This document shows, piece by piece, positions 27,426 through 36,258 of a DNA stretch of 64,000 bases (positions are counted from its first letter, which is position 1; every line of letters starts with the position of its first letter). The DNA is taken from NCBI RefSeq assembly GCF_040222385.1, contig NZ_JAVKDF010000057.1, positions 100,615 to 164,614 on the forward strand, in the 5' to 3' direction. The notes below the pieces were generated by a model, which made no database searches, was not told the origin of the DNA, and was given only the letters and a program-made list of their open reading frames with translations. Position numbers and translations under genes: made by a program. Source of the stretch: Imperialibacter sp040222385. Its GTDB lineage: Bacteria; Bacteroidota; Bacteroidia; Cytophagales; Cyclobacteriaceae.

Positions 27426-29000
27426 ATGCAATTAACAGGAAAGAATTTAGTCGGAAATAAACTATCAAGTCTCAATCCCCAAAGCTTCAAAGGACACGGC
27501 GGGCACTCAGGCATCGCATTCCACGAAGCAACAGTCGGAGAAGTCGATCAGGCTGTAAACATTGCCCATAAGGCTTTTGGCAGCTACAAAAACACATCGG
27601 GCGTAGAAAGAGCGATTTTCCTTGAGCGCATCGCTCAGCTAATCGACGAAAACAAGAGCGAATTAGTAGCCCTCGCCATGACGGAGTCACGACTGCCTGA
27701 GGGAAGACTCATGGGAGAAACAGGACGTACTACAGGCCAGTTGAAGCTGTTTGCGTCTCTTCTTAGAGAAGGCTCGTGGGTCAACGCCATGATCGACCCG
27801 GCCATTCCTGACCGCCAGCCACTGCCTAAACCTGACGTGCGCCAAATGCAAAGGCCACTTGGCCCGGTGGCTGTTTTTGGTGCCAGCAATTTTCCGTTTG
27901 CATTTTCCACCGCTGGCGGCGACACTGCCTCAGCACTTGCTGCAGGCTGCCCAGTTGTGTGCAAAGCACATCCGGGTCATCCGGCTACTTCCGAGTTGGT
28001 GGCATCTCTCATTATACAAGCAGGTAACGACACCGGCATGCCGGAAGGCGTTTTCTCCCTGGTACAAGGCGAGGGATATGAAGCGAGCGTTCACCTGGTT
28101 TCTCATCAGGCGATAAAAGCAGTAGGTTTTACCGGCTCGCTTGGCGGAGGCAGAGCCCTCTTCAATGCTGCCGCCAAACGAAACGAACCCATCCCGGTTT
28201 ATGCTGAAATGGGCAGTGTGAATCCTGTGTTTGTGTTGCCAGAAATATTGGAAAAAGAGGCCACTTCACTTGGGCAGAAGCTAGCTGGCTCTAACCTAAT
28301 GGGTGCCGGGCAATTCTGCACCAACCCTGGTGTGATTGTGGCCGTAAAGTCGAAGGCACAGGAGCAATTTACTGAAGCCTTCAAAACAGCCCTTGAGGCC
28401 GCCTCTGCGGACAATATGCTCACCAACAAAGTATTTGACGGCTACTGTAGCAATCTCAGCACCATGGCTTCGCTACGTGGCGTAACACAGCTCGTCGGCG
28501 ACTTAACTGCAAAAGAAGGTGTTGCTGCTATCCCACACATGTTTCAGGTAGAAGCAAGTGCATTTATCAACAATGTGGCGCTACAGGAAGAAGTGTTTGG
28601 CCCGAGTTCTTTACATGTAGTGGCCGACAGCGAAGCACAAATGCAGCAAGTGGCTGATATCCTTCATGGGCAGCTTACAGCAAGCGTTTGGGGCACAGAA
28701 AAGGACATAAAGGGGCACTCAGAGCTGATAGGAACACTTGAAAGCAAAGCCGGCAGAGTAATCTTCAACGCACCTCCTACAGGTGTGGAAGTAACCTATG
28801 CCATGGTGCATGGTGGCCCCTACCCGGCTACCACCGACAGCAGGTCTACGTCGGTAGGCACCAACGCTATTTATCGTTTCACAAGAGCAGTGTGCTATCA
28901 GGGTTATCACCAGGCATTGCTGCCTGAGGCGCTGCAAGATGCAAATCCATTGTCCATCACAAGAAAAGTAAACGGGCAGTTTACCGATAAAGCGCTATGA
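27426..29000 (+). CDS. Alpha-ketoglutarate semialdehyde dehydrogenase (aldehyde dehydrogenase, NADP+)
   Basis: A 524-residue aldehyde dehydrogenase. The nucleophile is Cys298 (GAGQFCTNPG) and the general base Glu lies in VYAEMGSVNP; the PLGPVAVFGASNFPFAFS region binds the cofactor. The overall sequence is that of the 2,5-dioxopentanoate dehydrogenase branch, which oxidises alpha-ketoglutarate semialdehyde to alpha-ketoglutarate, the last step of oxidative pentose and hexarate pathways. It overlaps the next gene by 4 bp and shares an operon with the FAH-type dehydratase, which makes its substrate in the Weimberg route. Confidence 0.9.
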   Translation: MQLTGKNLVGNKLSSLNPQSFKGHGGHSGIAFHEATVGEVDQAVNIAHKAFGSYKNTSGVERAIFLERIAQLIDENKSELVALAMTESRLPEGRLMGETGRTTGQLKLFASLLREGSWVNAMIDPAIPDRQPLPKPDVRQMQRPLGPVAVFGASNFPFAFSTAGGDTASALAAGCPVVCKAHPGHPATSELVASLIIQAGNDTGMPEGVFSLVQGEGYEASVHLVSHQAIKAVGFTGSLGGGRALFNAAAKRNEPIPVYAEMGSVNPVFVLPEILEKEATSLGQKLAGSNLMGAGQFCTNPGVIVAVKSKAQEQFTEAFKTALEAASADNMLTNKVFDGYCSNLSTMASLRGVTQLVGDLTAKEGVAAIPHMFQVEASAFINNVALQEEVFGPSSLHVVADSEAQMQQVADILHGQLTASVWGTEKDIKGHSELIGTLESKAGRVIFNAPPTGVEVTYAMVHGGPYPATTDSRSTSVGTNAIYRFTRAVCYQGYHQALLPEALQDANPLSITRKVNGQFTDKAL

Positions 29001-30232
29001 AAAAGCTCCTTCCCTGCCTCATTGGTCTCTGGGCCCTGGCAGGGTGCAGCCAAACAACTAATGAAAACAAGGAAAAAGCGATGCCAGCTAAGGGTACCTA
29101 TGCTTACGATTCTGCTTTTCTGAAAGCCAACACGTCCTCGGTTTACGAACTAAAATCGTCCGACGGACAGGCAAGGGTGCTGCTTTCTGCTGACTATCAG
29201 GGGCGGGTAATGACCAGCACTGCCACTGGCGCTTCTGGTAACAGCTACGGCTGGCTCAACTACGACCTGATTGAAGCTGGCGAATGGAACAAGCAATTCA
29301 ATCCCGTCGGTGGGGAGGAACGTTTTTGGCTGGGGCCGGAAGGTGGTCAGTTCTCGGTCTACTTTGAAGCTACAGATTCCTTCGAAATCGACAACTGGCA
29401 GGTGCCCGCCATCATTGACACGGTGGCCTACCCTGTTGTTTCGGCTGCAAAAGATGAAGTAATCTTCGGAATTGAAGCGAGCGTCACCAACTATAGCGGA
29501 ACCGTATTTGACCTGGCCATCGAGCGAAGTGTTCGGTTGTTACCGAAAGAAGCACTGGCCACCAGCCTGGGTGTCACCTGGGGAGAAAGCCTCAATTGGG
29601 TGGCTTATGAAACGACGAACAGCATTACCAACAAGGGCAATGAACAGTGGAAAAAAGAGACTGGACTGCTGTCGATCTGGCTGTTAGGCATGATGACGCC
29701 ATCACCTGAAACCATGGTGATTATTCCTTTCAAGCCGACCGAAGGAGCAAAAGACCATATCACTGATGACTATTTCGGAGAAATACCGCCGGAAAGGCTA
29801 ACAGTAACGGACAGCGTGATCTATTTCCAGTGCGACGGTCTTTACCGGAGTAAACTTGGGTTGTCGCCTGTCATTGCCAAGCCAATGGCCGCCAGTTTCG
29901 ACTTTGCAAAGAATATTCTGACCATCATCAAGTTTCCGGTCGAGCCAAACGGCACCTATGTAAACTCAAAATGGGAAATGCAGGATGAGCCTTACAAGGG
30001 CGACGTCGTAAACTCTTACAATGATGGCCCAATGGCCGATGGCTCGCAAATGGGGCCTTTTTACGAAATAGAGTCTTCGTCACCAGCCAAAGAACTGGCG
30101 CCCGGCGAAGCGCAAGAACACAAGCAACTGACCTGTCATTTCGAAGGAGAATTCGAAAGCCTCAATCAACTATCTAAAAGCCTTTTGGGCGTTGACTTAA
30201 CTGAAATAAAAAGCAAGAAAACAACCCTATGA
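28997..30232 (+). CDS. DUF6786-like lipoprotein, possible sugar-binding protein
   Basis: A 411-residue lipoprotein (LIGLWALAGC lipobox, Cys19). The mature part is all-beta and contains FNPVGGEERFWLGPEGGQFSVYF, which resembles the galactose-mutarotase-like sandwich. The gene overlaps the dehydrogenase gene by 4 bp at its start (ATGA) and the FAH gene by 4 bp at its end, so the three are translationally coupled. Its place between two enzymes of one pathway suggests a role in handling the sugar or lactone at the membrane. The function is unproved. Confidence 0.75.
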   Translation: MKKLLPCLIGLWALAGCSQTTNENKEKAMPAKGTYAYDSAFLKANTSSVYELKSSDGQARVLLSADYQGRVMTSTATGASGNSYGWLNYDLIEAGEWNKQFNPVGGEERFWLGPEGGQFSVYFEATDSFEIDNWQVPAIIDTVAYPVVSAAKDEVIFGIEASVTNYSGTVFDLAIERSVRLLPKEALATSLGVTWGESLNWVAYETTNSITNKGNEQWKKETGLLSIWLLGMMTPSPETMVIIPFKPTEGAKDHITDDYFGEIPPERLTVTDSVIYFQCDGLYRSKLGLSPVIAKPMAASFDFAKNILTIIKFPVEPNGTYVNSKWEMQDEPYKGDVVNSYNDGPMADGSQMGPFYEIESSSPAKELAPGEAQEHKQLTCHFEGEFESLNQLSKSLLGVDLTEIKSKKTTL

Positions 30233-31074
30233 AACTCTTTAAAACTTCCAACCGAATCATTGCTGAATACGAAGGCCAATCTTACCAAATTTCAGAGAGC
30301 TGGGATCACGCTGTAAACCACAGCAAGCTGCATGATCATTTGGTGAAATTGGTCAAATCTGCCAAACCTCTTGACTCAGGCATAAAAAAAGACTGGCTCA
30401 AAGACGGGTTGAGCGCACCGATTGGCAGCCAGGAAGTATGGGCCTCAGGAGTTACTTACCTCCGAAGCAGAGATGCCAGAATGGAAGAAAGTAAAACCGG
30501 TGGCGGCTCTGATTTCTATCAGAAAGTGTATGAAGCAGACAGGCCGGAGCTCTTCTTTAAGTCGCTGGCCCACCGGGTAGTTGGGCATGGAGGAGAAGTA
30601 TATATCAGAAAGGATTCGACCTGGAATGTACCTGAGCCTGAGCTCACCCTTTTCATCAACTCCAAAGGCGAAATTCAGGGCTACACCGTTGGCAATGACA
30701 TGAGCAGCCGCAGCATCGAGGGAGAAAATCCACTTTATTTACCTCAAGCCAAGTCGTACGAAAAAGCCTGCGCACTGGGCCCTTGTCTTTACGTACCTAA
30801 AGCGCCTATTTCGCTGGATACCAATATTGTGATTTCTATCAAAAGAGGTGGCAACGAGGTCTTTCACGAAGAAATTCAGCTCAACAGAATGAAACGTAAG
30901 TTTGACGAGTTGGTGGAATACCTATACAGAGCTTGTCACTTTGCCTATGGCGCCTACCTGATGACTGGCACGGGCATCATCCCTCCCAATGAATTTACGC
31001 TGGAGCCGAAAGACGTGGTGAGCATCAGCATTGATGGCATCGGGACGCTTGAGAATGTGGTTGGGGTGATTTAG
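30229..31074 (+). CDS. Fumarylacetoacetate hydrolase family protein, probable 2-keto-3-deoxy-pentonate dehydratase
   Basis: A 281-residue FAH-fold enzyme. Metal ligands are visible in VPEPELTLFIN and YTVGNDMSSR, as in the FAH family. Its nearest functional relatives appear to be the Caulobacter XylX-type dehydratases, which turn 2-keto-3-deoxy-xylonate or arabinonate into alpha-ketoglutarate semialdehyde. The overlapping upstream semialdehyde dehydrogenase strongly supports this role. The stereochemistry of the substrate cannot be told. Confidence 0.85.
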   Translation: MKLFKTSNRIIAEYEGQSYQISESWDHAVNHSKLHDHLVKLVKSAKPLDSGIKKDWLKDGLSAPIGSQEVWASGVTYLRSRDARMEESKTGGGSDFYQKVYEADRPELFFKSLAHRVVGHGGEVYIRKDSTWNVPEPELTLFINSKGEIQGYTVGNDMSSRSIEGENPLYLPQAKSYEKACALGPCLYVPKAPISLDTNIVISIKRGGNEVFHEEIQLNRMKRKFDELVEYLYRACHFAYGAYLMTGTGIIPPNEFTLEPKDVVSISIDGIGTLENVVGVI

Positions 31075-31125
31075 CTAATTGGTAAATTTTATAAACTGTA
31101 CTAAATATCCGATTAATCAGTTAAA

Positions 31126-31839
31126 GTGGTTCTTTATAAGTACTTTCCATTCAATGAAAACACGATCAAATCACTCATTAACAGGGGTTTGTGGTGCGGA
31201 TATGCCGACGTAATGAATGATCCATTTGATTGTCTAAGAATTTTAGACAGACCCTATTCTGATAGTGAGTTGGACAGTTTTAAGGGATTTGCAGAGCTTT
31301 CCCCCTTCCTGAAACGCTATGTCGATGTTTCAAACGACGTCCTAAGAGAACATCTAAATGATATAAGACGGCAGCATATCAGAAGATGGGCATTCTGTGC
31401 ACTTTCTGAGTCTCCAGATAATATTCTGATGTGGTCACATTATGCGAATGCTCATCGGGGCATAGTTATCGGTTATGAATTCGAAAACCTCGGTAACAGA
31501 ATGACTTTCCAGAAAGTAAAGTACCAAGATTATCTTGATGAATTTAACTGGCTGGAATTCGGTAGGTTTATGGATGGAGAAGAAGGCTTTGGATCTAAAA
31601 TTTTAGAAGACTTGTCACTTAAGCTTAAGGAATGGGAGTATGAAAAAGAATGGAGGATATGGGCAAACGGTGAGGGCTATTATTATTATAGCAAAAATGA
31701 AATCAAGGAAGTCTATTTTGGCATTAACTGCCAAAAAGATACAAAGATGCTTGTAGCCAGGATAATGGAATTGCCCGAGGATGTCAAAATATATGAAATG
31801 GATACTCGGCGGAAACCCTTCAGACTTGTTGCAGATTAA
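31126..31839 (+). CDS. DUF2971 domain protein
   Basis: A 237-residue protein beginning with GTG at 31126 (VLYKYFPFNENT), the typical DUF2971 N-terminus; a stop lies 12 bases upstream so no ATG is available there. Family motifs NDPFDC, WAFCALSESPDNILMWSHYA and GIVIGYEF are present. The gene is clearly more AT-rich than its neighbours, which suggests a recent acquisition. DUF2971 genes are common in accessory and defence-associated regions, but no partner genes are here. Its activity is unknown. Confidence 0.82.
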   Translation: MVLYKYFPFNENTIKSLINRGLWCGYADVMNDPFDCLRILDRPYSDSELDSFKGFAELSPFLKRYVDVSNDVLREHLNDIRRQHIRRWAFCALSESPDNILMWSHYANAHRGIVIGYEFENLGNRMTFQKVKYQDYLDEFNWLEFGRFMDGEEGFGSKILEDLSLKLKEWEYEKEWRIWANGEGYYYYSKNEIKEVYFGINCQKDTKMLVARIMELPEDVKIYEMDTRRKPFRLVAD

Positions 31840-31892
31840 AGTTGACACTAATCAAGTATTAAAGAGCACCGTCACACTCCATGTTTTTTGTG

Positions 31893-32303
31893 CTACTCCC
31901 TCCGCCACTTCTTCTTCTCACTTAGCTTTTTCTTGGCATCTATGCGTCTCTGCACTGCTGCCTTACCGGGTTTCGTAGGTTTACGGGCTTTCTTTCTCTC
32001 AAAGGCCTGTTGTATCAGCGAGGAAAGCTTTCTTATTACTTCCTCTTTGTTTTTCAGTTGAGAGCGGCTTTCATGCGAGCTAAGCAACAGTTCACCTTCT
32101 TTCGTTAGTTTGTTGGCCAGCTTGCTGAGAAGAATGGCCTTTTGTTCGTCGCCAATTACTATCGACTCTTTAATGCCCCACCGCAAAGTCACCTTCGTGC
32201 TAACCTTGTTCACATGCTGGCCACCTGGCCCTCCGCCAGTGGTCGCCGAAAAAACCAGTTCCGAAAGGATGTCTTGTATAGTCGGGGAGGAAGGATAACT
32301 CAT
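31893..32303 (-). CDS. arfB: Alternative ribosome-rescue peptidyl-tRNA hydrolase ArfB (YaeJ)
   Basis: A 136-residue protein with the catalytic GGQ motif at 27-29 in GGGPGGQHVNKVSTKV and a highly basic C-terminal tail (many Lys/Arg, ending KKWRRE) that inserts in the mRNA channel of stalled ribosomes. It lacks the long N-terminal domain of RF1/RF2. It releases peptides from non-stop complexes. It lies 11 bp downstream of the DUF1080 lipoprotein gene and may be co-transcribed. Confidence 0.92.
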   Translation of the reverse strand: MSYPSSPTIQDILSELVFSATTGGGPGGQHVNKVSTKVTLRWGIKESIVIGDEQKAILLSKLANKLTKEGELLLSSHESRSQLKNKEEVIRKLSSLIQQAFERKKARKPTKPGKAAVQRRIDAKKKLSEKKKWRRE

Positions 32304-32314
32304 TGCATTTTGGA

Positions 32315-33004
32315 TTACTCGCTTAGCTTTTCGATGGGTTGAAGTGTCACTTTTTGGAACTCTACCTCTGAGCCTTCGGCCTGCAGTGCAATCTGGCCTT
32401 CGCTTGCCGTGCAGTCGTACCCATGGTTCACAAGGTCATCATTCACCCACACTTTGATTTCTCTACCAAGGCATTCAACGACCATTTTGTTCCATTCACC
32501 CACCGCATTTTCTGACCCGTCGGTCAAATTAACTATGCGGCGCAGCATGCCTTCTGAAGTTCCCCACTTGGCTGGATCCCCTCTCCTTGCTTCCATATTA
32601 TCTACCTTAATATCCTCTCTGATGCACCAGAAGTCACCGGCATTTTCATGCATCAGCTGTGCTTCGATCGACTTGGGGAACATATCGTAGAGCAGGCGTG
32701 GCGTTGAAGCATGTAAAATCACACCACAGTTGCCCGGCTCGCCTGCAAATCGGTACTGTACCTCCAGCCTGTAATTGGAGTAAATCTTATCAGTGATAAT
32801 ATGCCCCTGCGGTGCTGCGAGGCTCACCAGCATGCCGTTTCTAACAATGAACGGGCTGGGCACCGTGTCGTTGTTGTCCATGGCAGGCACATCGATATGC
32901 CAGCCAGTAAAGTCTACGCCGTTGAAAAGGCTAACAGGTTCATTCTCTTTTTTGGAACAGGCAAAAAAGAAAACAATGGCTAAAAGGATTAAGGTTTGCT
33001 TCAT
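32315..33004 (-). CDS. DUF1080 family lipoprotein
   Basis: A 229-residue lipoprotein; the start at 33004 (MKQTLILLAIVFFFAC) gives a lipobox Cys16. The mature part is a single LamG/concanavalin-like DUF1080 (3-keto-disaccharide hydrolase-like) domain, with SLFNGVDFTGWH at its beginning and GNCGVILHAS in the middle. Related proteins bind or cleave oxidised disaccharides in the periplasm. Its neighbour arfB is functionally unrelated. Confidence 0.87.
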   Translation of the reverse strand: MKQTLILLAIVFFFACSKKENEPVSLFNGVDFTGWHIDVPAMDNNDTVPSPFIVRNGMLVSLAAPQGHIITDKIYSNYRLEVQYRFAGEPGNCGVILHASTPRLLYDMFPKSIEAQLMHENAGDFWCIREDIKVDNMEARRGDPAKWGTSEGMLRRIVNLTDGSENAVGEWNKMVVECLGREIKVWVNDDLVNHGYDCTASEGQIALQAEGSEVEFQKVTLQPIEKLSE

Positions 33005-33080
33005 GCTTGCATTTTTTTTCAAAGTAGCCCCATTTAGGGCACATTCAAAAATATAAAAGGAAAGTCAATACCCGGATAAA

Positions 33081-33118
33081 AATAAAAGCAAGGCTTCGTA
33101 AACCTTGCTTTTATTTGG
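33081..33118 (-). terminator. Terminator of hpf
   Basis: A perfect 13-bp stem (33081-33093 with 33103-33115) with a 9-nt loop lies 27 bases past the hpf stop codon on the minus strand. Confidence 0.8.
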
Positions 33119-33142
33119 GACGCTAATGGTCAGAAATACTCT

Positions 33143-33430
33143 TTAAGCATCCTTCCATCGCTTTAATTGGTGTTTAATTGCATCTACACACTGAGTAACT
33201 GCTTCTTCGAATGAATCGGCATGCTTAGAAGCAAAAAGATCATTTCCAGGTAAAGAAACCTTGATTTCGCAAACCTTATTCTCTTTGTTATCAAACTTAT
33301 CAAGTTTAAGAAACACCCGGCTCTCAACGATCTGATCGCTAAGGGTTTCAAGCTTTTCAACATGCAACTTCACAAAATCAGTCAGTGAGTCTTTTGCGTT
33401 AAAATTAGGGGTTTCAATGATCGTTTTCAT
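33143..33430 (-). CDS. hpf: Short ribosome hibernation promoting factor (HPF/RaiA)
   Basis: A 95-residue protein with the beta-alpha-beta-beta-beta-alpha HPF fold: the IETPNFNAKDSLTDFVKLHVEKLE start, the strand with SRVFLKLD, and a basic C-terminal helix ending KHQLKRW. It is the short form with no dimerisation domain. It binds the 30S decoding region in stationary phase and would need a separate factor for 100S formation. An imperfect -7 element CATATTTG lies upstream. Confidence 0.88.
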   Translation of the reverse strand: MKTIIETPNFNAKDSLTDFVKLHVEKLETLSDQIVESRVFLKLDKFDNKENKVCEIKVSLPGNDLFASKHADSFEEAVTQCVDAIKHQLKRWKDA

Positions 33431-33803
33431 AGCATAACTATTTTAAGGGACATTTTCGGAGCCTTTGTGTCTCCGTTCGAAAGCCAAGATATCAGAGGCT
33501 TCCCGGTTCAAATATGACACGATTTAACGAGACTGATGATTAATGTCACCTGGTTTTCGGAATTAATTTTTGGGCACAAAAATTCTTCGGGCTACTTGCC
33601 TTCCCGGGCACGACAAAGCTCATCTTGCCCTGCTGACCGAAGTCAGTGCCCCAGCAAGGTAGTTATGTGGTAACTTGATGAGCAATTGACTAATTGTGGA
33701 TATGACAACAGGAAAAGCAGATCTGTCCAGCTTCCACTCCACACCATCTTTGGCCATCCATATTGCACCGTCTTCAATATCTACGGAGGGGGATAGAATA
33801 TTC
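33431..33803. other. Gap between sigma-54 regulator and hpf, with one doubtful small frame
   Basis: About 370 bases with no recognised gene. A minus-strand frame of 64 codons (33620-33814) would start at a GTG overlapping the end of the regulator gene by 11 bp. It reads plausibly (DGVEWKLDRS, then a hydrophobic stretch) but matches no family I know and has no ribosome-binding support. The hpf promoter must also lie here. Confidence 0.3.
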
Positions 33804-35195
33804 TCAATTTCCACGCATTTCGGTGTCTATGTTGTAAGCTGCAAGCTTATTGTAGAGTGTTTTTCTATCGACCTGCAACAGCTCAGCGGTTTTCGTTTTG
33901 TTGAAGTCAGTCTTCCTTAAAACCTCCAGGATTGCCCCTCGCTCGGCTCTTTCAGCCACTTCTTTCAAGCTAATTTGTACATCACTATTCAACAGCACAT
34001 CGCCGCAAAAATCTTTATCTACCTCAGTATGTGATATTTCTACAGGCAAACATGGATCGTCTACCAGGCTGCATTCACAAATAAGTACAGCTCTTTTGAC
34101 TACATTCTTGAGCTCTCTGAGGTTGCCGTGCCAATGATAGGATATTAGTTTCCTCAGAGTGGAGACTTGAAAACCTTCCACATTCTTGTTTAACTGTTGG
34201 TTGGCCATTTTCAAAAAGTAGGCAGCGAAAACTTCAGTATCTTGCGGCCTCTCTCTCAATGGCACCAACTCTATTTTAAACTCATTCAATCGATAAAAAA
34301 CATCTTCCCTGAAATCACCCGACTTTACCGCAGTTTTCAGGTCCTCATTGGTGGCTACCAACAGTCGGATATCTACAGGTACCTCAGTAGTGCCACCTAC
34401 TCTTCTAACCACCTTCTCCTGCAGTACTCTCAACAATTGCATTTGATTGTCATAGCTAAGGTTTCCTATTTCATCCAAAAACAGCGTACCACCATTGGCT
34501 CGTTCAAAGCAGCCTTTTTTCCCGGCAATGGCTCCTGTGTATGCTCCTTTCACGTGTCCAAACAGTTCGCTGGCAGCTAGCTCATTGGGTATAGCCCCAC
34601 AGTCGATAGGCACGAACGGCTGATGACGCCTGTCGCTCCTTTCATGAATAGACCGGGCGACATACTCCTTCCCCGTCCCTGTTTCGCCACAGATAATTAC
34701 CGACATATTTGTCGGTGCAATTAGGTTTATATGCTTCTGAACTAACTGCGACTGATAGCTTGGAGCAATAATGTACTGATCTTCAGTTTGCTTTTTACCG
34801 ATACGAGTTCCGTTCCTTCTCCCCGGCTGCCGCTTACTTTTGGCCAGGGCATCTCTGATAGTTAAAAGAAGTTCATCGGGAAACAGAGGTTTGGTCACAT
34901 AATCGAACGCTCCTTTTTTTACCGCATCAACAGCCACCCGGATGTTTGAGTAAGAAGTGCAAATAATTACTTGAATGAGTGGGTCTATCACCTTCACTTT
35001 TTGCAAAAGGTCGATACCCGACTGATCAGATAGTTTGAAGTCGCAAATAACAAGATCGACAGACTTGCCTTTCAACGAGGCTATTGCCTCACTTCCACTG
35101 CTCGTAGTGCAAACATCAAACTCTTTTTTTTTAAGAAATTTCTTTAGGTGAACGTTGATATTTTCGTCACCATCTACAATCATTATTCTCTCCAT
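33804..35195 (-). CDS. Sigma-54-dependent response regulator (NtrC family)
   Basis: A 463-residue regulator: receiver domain (1-120; phospho-Asp in LVICDFKLSD, Lys in YVTKPLF), AAA+ domain with Walker A GETGTGKEY, sigma-54 loop GAYTGA and Walker B GTLFLDEIG, and a C-terminal Fis-type HTH (KTKTAELLQVDRKTLYNKL). One of the acidic-pocket residues is replaced by Gly (MIVDGDE). It activates promoters read by RpoN. No histidine kinase gene adjoins it, so it is an orphan. Confidence 0.92.
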   Translation of the reverse strand: MERIMIVDGDENINVHLKKFLKKKEFDVCTTSSGSEAIASLKGKSVDLVICDFKLSDQSGIDLLQKVKVIDPLIQVIICTSYSNIRVAVDAVKKGAFDYVTKPLFPDELLLTIRDALAKSKRQPGRRNGTRIGKKQTEDQYIIAPSYQSQLVQKHINLIAPTNMSVIICGETGTGKEYVARSIHERSDRRHQPFVPIDCGAIPNELAASELFGHVKGAYTGAIAGKKGCFERANGGTLFLDEIGNLSYDNQMQLLRVLQEKVVRRVGGTTEVPVDIRLLVATNEDLKTAVKSGDFREDVFYRLNEFKIELVPLRERPQDTEVFAAYFLKMANQQLNKNVEGFQVSTLRKLISYHWHGNLRELKNVVKRAVLICECSLVDDPCLPVEISHTEVDKDFCGDVLLNSDVQISLKEVAERAERGAILEVLRKTDFNKTKTAELLQVDRKTLYNKLAAYNIDTEMRGN

Positions 35196-35300
35196 GGCAG
35201 AAAGTTTTCAAGCTCAAATAAGGGGGACTAGCTATATATACTAATGAAAAAAAGCTGCATACAGTTCAGGTTAAAGCTGGCTTTCCAGTCTAAAATACTA

Positions 35301-35334
35301 AAATAAGCCCGACGGTTACCCGCCGGGCTTATTC
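35301..35334 (-). terminator. Terminator of the TonB-like gene
   Basis: An almost perfect stem (AATAAGCCCG..CGG with C..CGGGCTTATT, 35302-35333) with a short loop follows the stop codon at 35368 on the minus strand by about 35 bases. Confidence 0.75.
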
Positions 35335-35367
35335 TACATTCTAGCTGATTAGGAAGGCTGCCAATAA

Positions 35368-36069
35368 TTAGTAGGGTGGGATAAAATAGGGGCTTTCAAG
35401 CTTAAATTGAACTGGTAACACCACCAGTTGGGATACTGGTATGCCTCCAATTTTGGCTGGTTCCCATTGCCCGGATGTCGACTTCACGGCCGCTTTTGCC
35501 TCTTTTTTCATGTCATCAACTACCCAGTCAAATGATGTATCAAGATCCTCGTCAGCCACAACATGGCCAATATTACCACGACTGTCCACGACAAATTTCA
35601 CGAACACAAGCCCCTCAATACCATTTTCCTTCGCATCTTCAGGGTACGTCAAATTCCTTTGCAAGCTGGCATAAAAATCGTCAAAACCTTTCTTAGGCTT
35701 TGGTTCCGTTTCAGCCGCATAATACACTCCAACCCTATTGCTCAGGTTGAAAATATCCTTTTTCAATTTTTCTAATTCGGTCAAATACACTTCTAACTGA
35801 GTCTTGTCTTTTTCAACAGGCATTCCGGTTATCGTTATGCTACTGACCTCATCACCATCATGAATGTATTGGTAGGTCGTACCTGGATACAAATCCATGA
35901 TGCCGTAAACATTCATATAAAGCGACTCAATTTTATCCTGAGTCTTTTCTATTTCATCGTAGTGCTTTGTTTGCGCAAACGCTGATTGCGATACACAAAG
36001 TGTGAAAAAAGCAATCAGTGTCCCACATGCAGAAGCACTAAGCCTTTTTGTTATTCCTTGCATTTTCAT
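35368..36069 (-). CDS. Exported TonB C-terminal domain protein
   Basis: A 233-residue protein. The start at 36069 (MKMQGITKRL) gives a signal peptide ending SAFAQ; a start two codons later is equally possible. A helical region (about 35-130) precedes a TonB_C domain (about 140-230) with YPEDAKENGIEGLVFVKFVVDSRGNI and the final WEPAKIGGIPV motif. Unlike a real TonB it lacks an N-terminal anchor and proline-rich spacer, so it is probably a periplasmic peptidoglycan- or receptor-binding protein. A long perfect inverted repeat lies just upstream. Confidence 0.8.
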   Translation of the reverse strand: MKMQGITKRLSASACGTLIAFFTLCVSQSAFAQTKHYDEIEKTQDKIESLYMNVYGIMDLYPGTTYQYIHDGDEVSSITITGMPVEKDKTQLEVYLTELEKLKKDIFNLSNRVGVYYAAETEPKPKKGFDDFYASLQRNLTYPEDAKENGIEGLVFVKFVVDSRGNIGHVVADEDLDTSFDWVVDDMKKEAKAAVKSTSGQWEPAKIGGIPVSQLVVLPVQFKLESPYFIPPY

Positions 36070-36098
36070 AATTTTCTTAAGTTTAAATTCAACAATTA

Positions 36099-36122
36099 TT
36101 TTGCTATCACTTGATAGCAAAA
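36099..36122 (-). promoter_or_regulatory. Perfect 11-bp inverted repeat, probable operator
   Basis: TTTTGCTATCA (36099-36109) and TGATAGCAAAA (36112-36122) are exact reverse complements with a 2-base spacer. The element is 30-53 bases before the TonB-like gene start and is not followed by a T run on either strand, so it looks like a dimer-binding operator and not a terminator. Confidence 0.6.
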
Positions 36123-36258
36123 AAGTCTTTACCAGAATCTCTGAAGCCTGGAAAACTTCTGTATCATTTTCCCCAGGCCTGAAGTATTTGGGAAGTTTCT
36201 TTGAAATTCATTCTTTAGTTGCCTAAAGACGAGATGATTCCGAATTTCGCTGTAGCAA

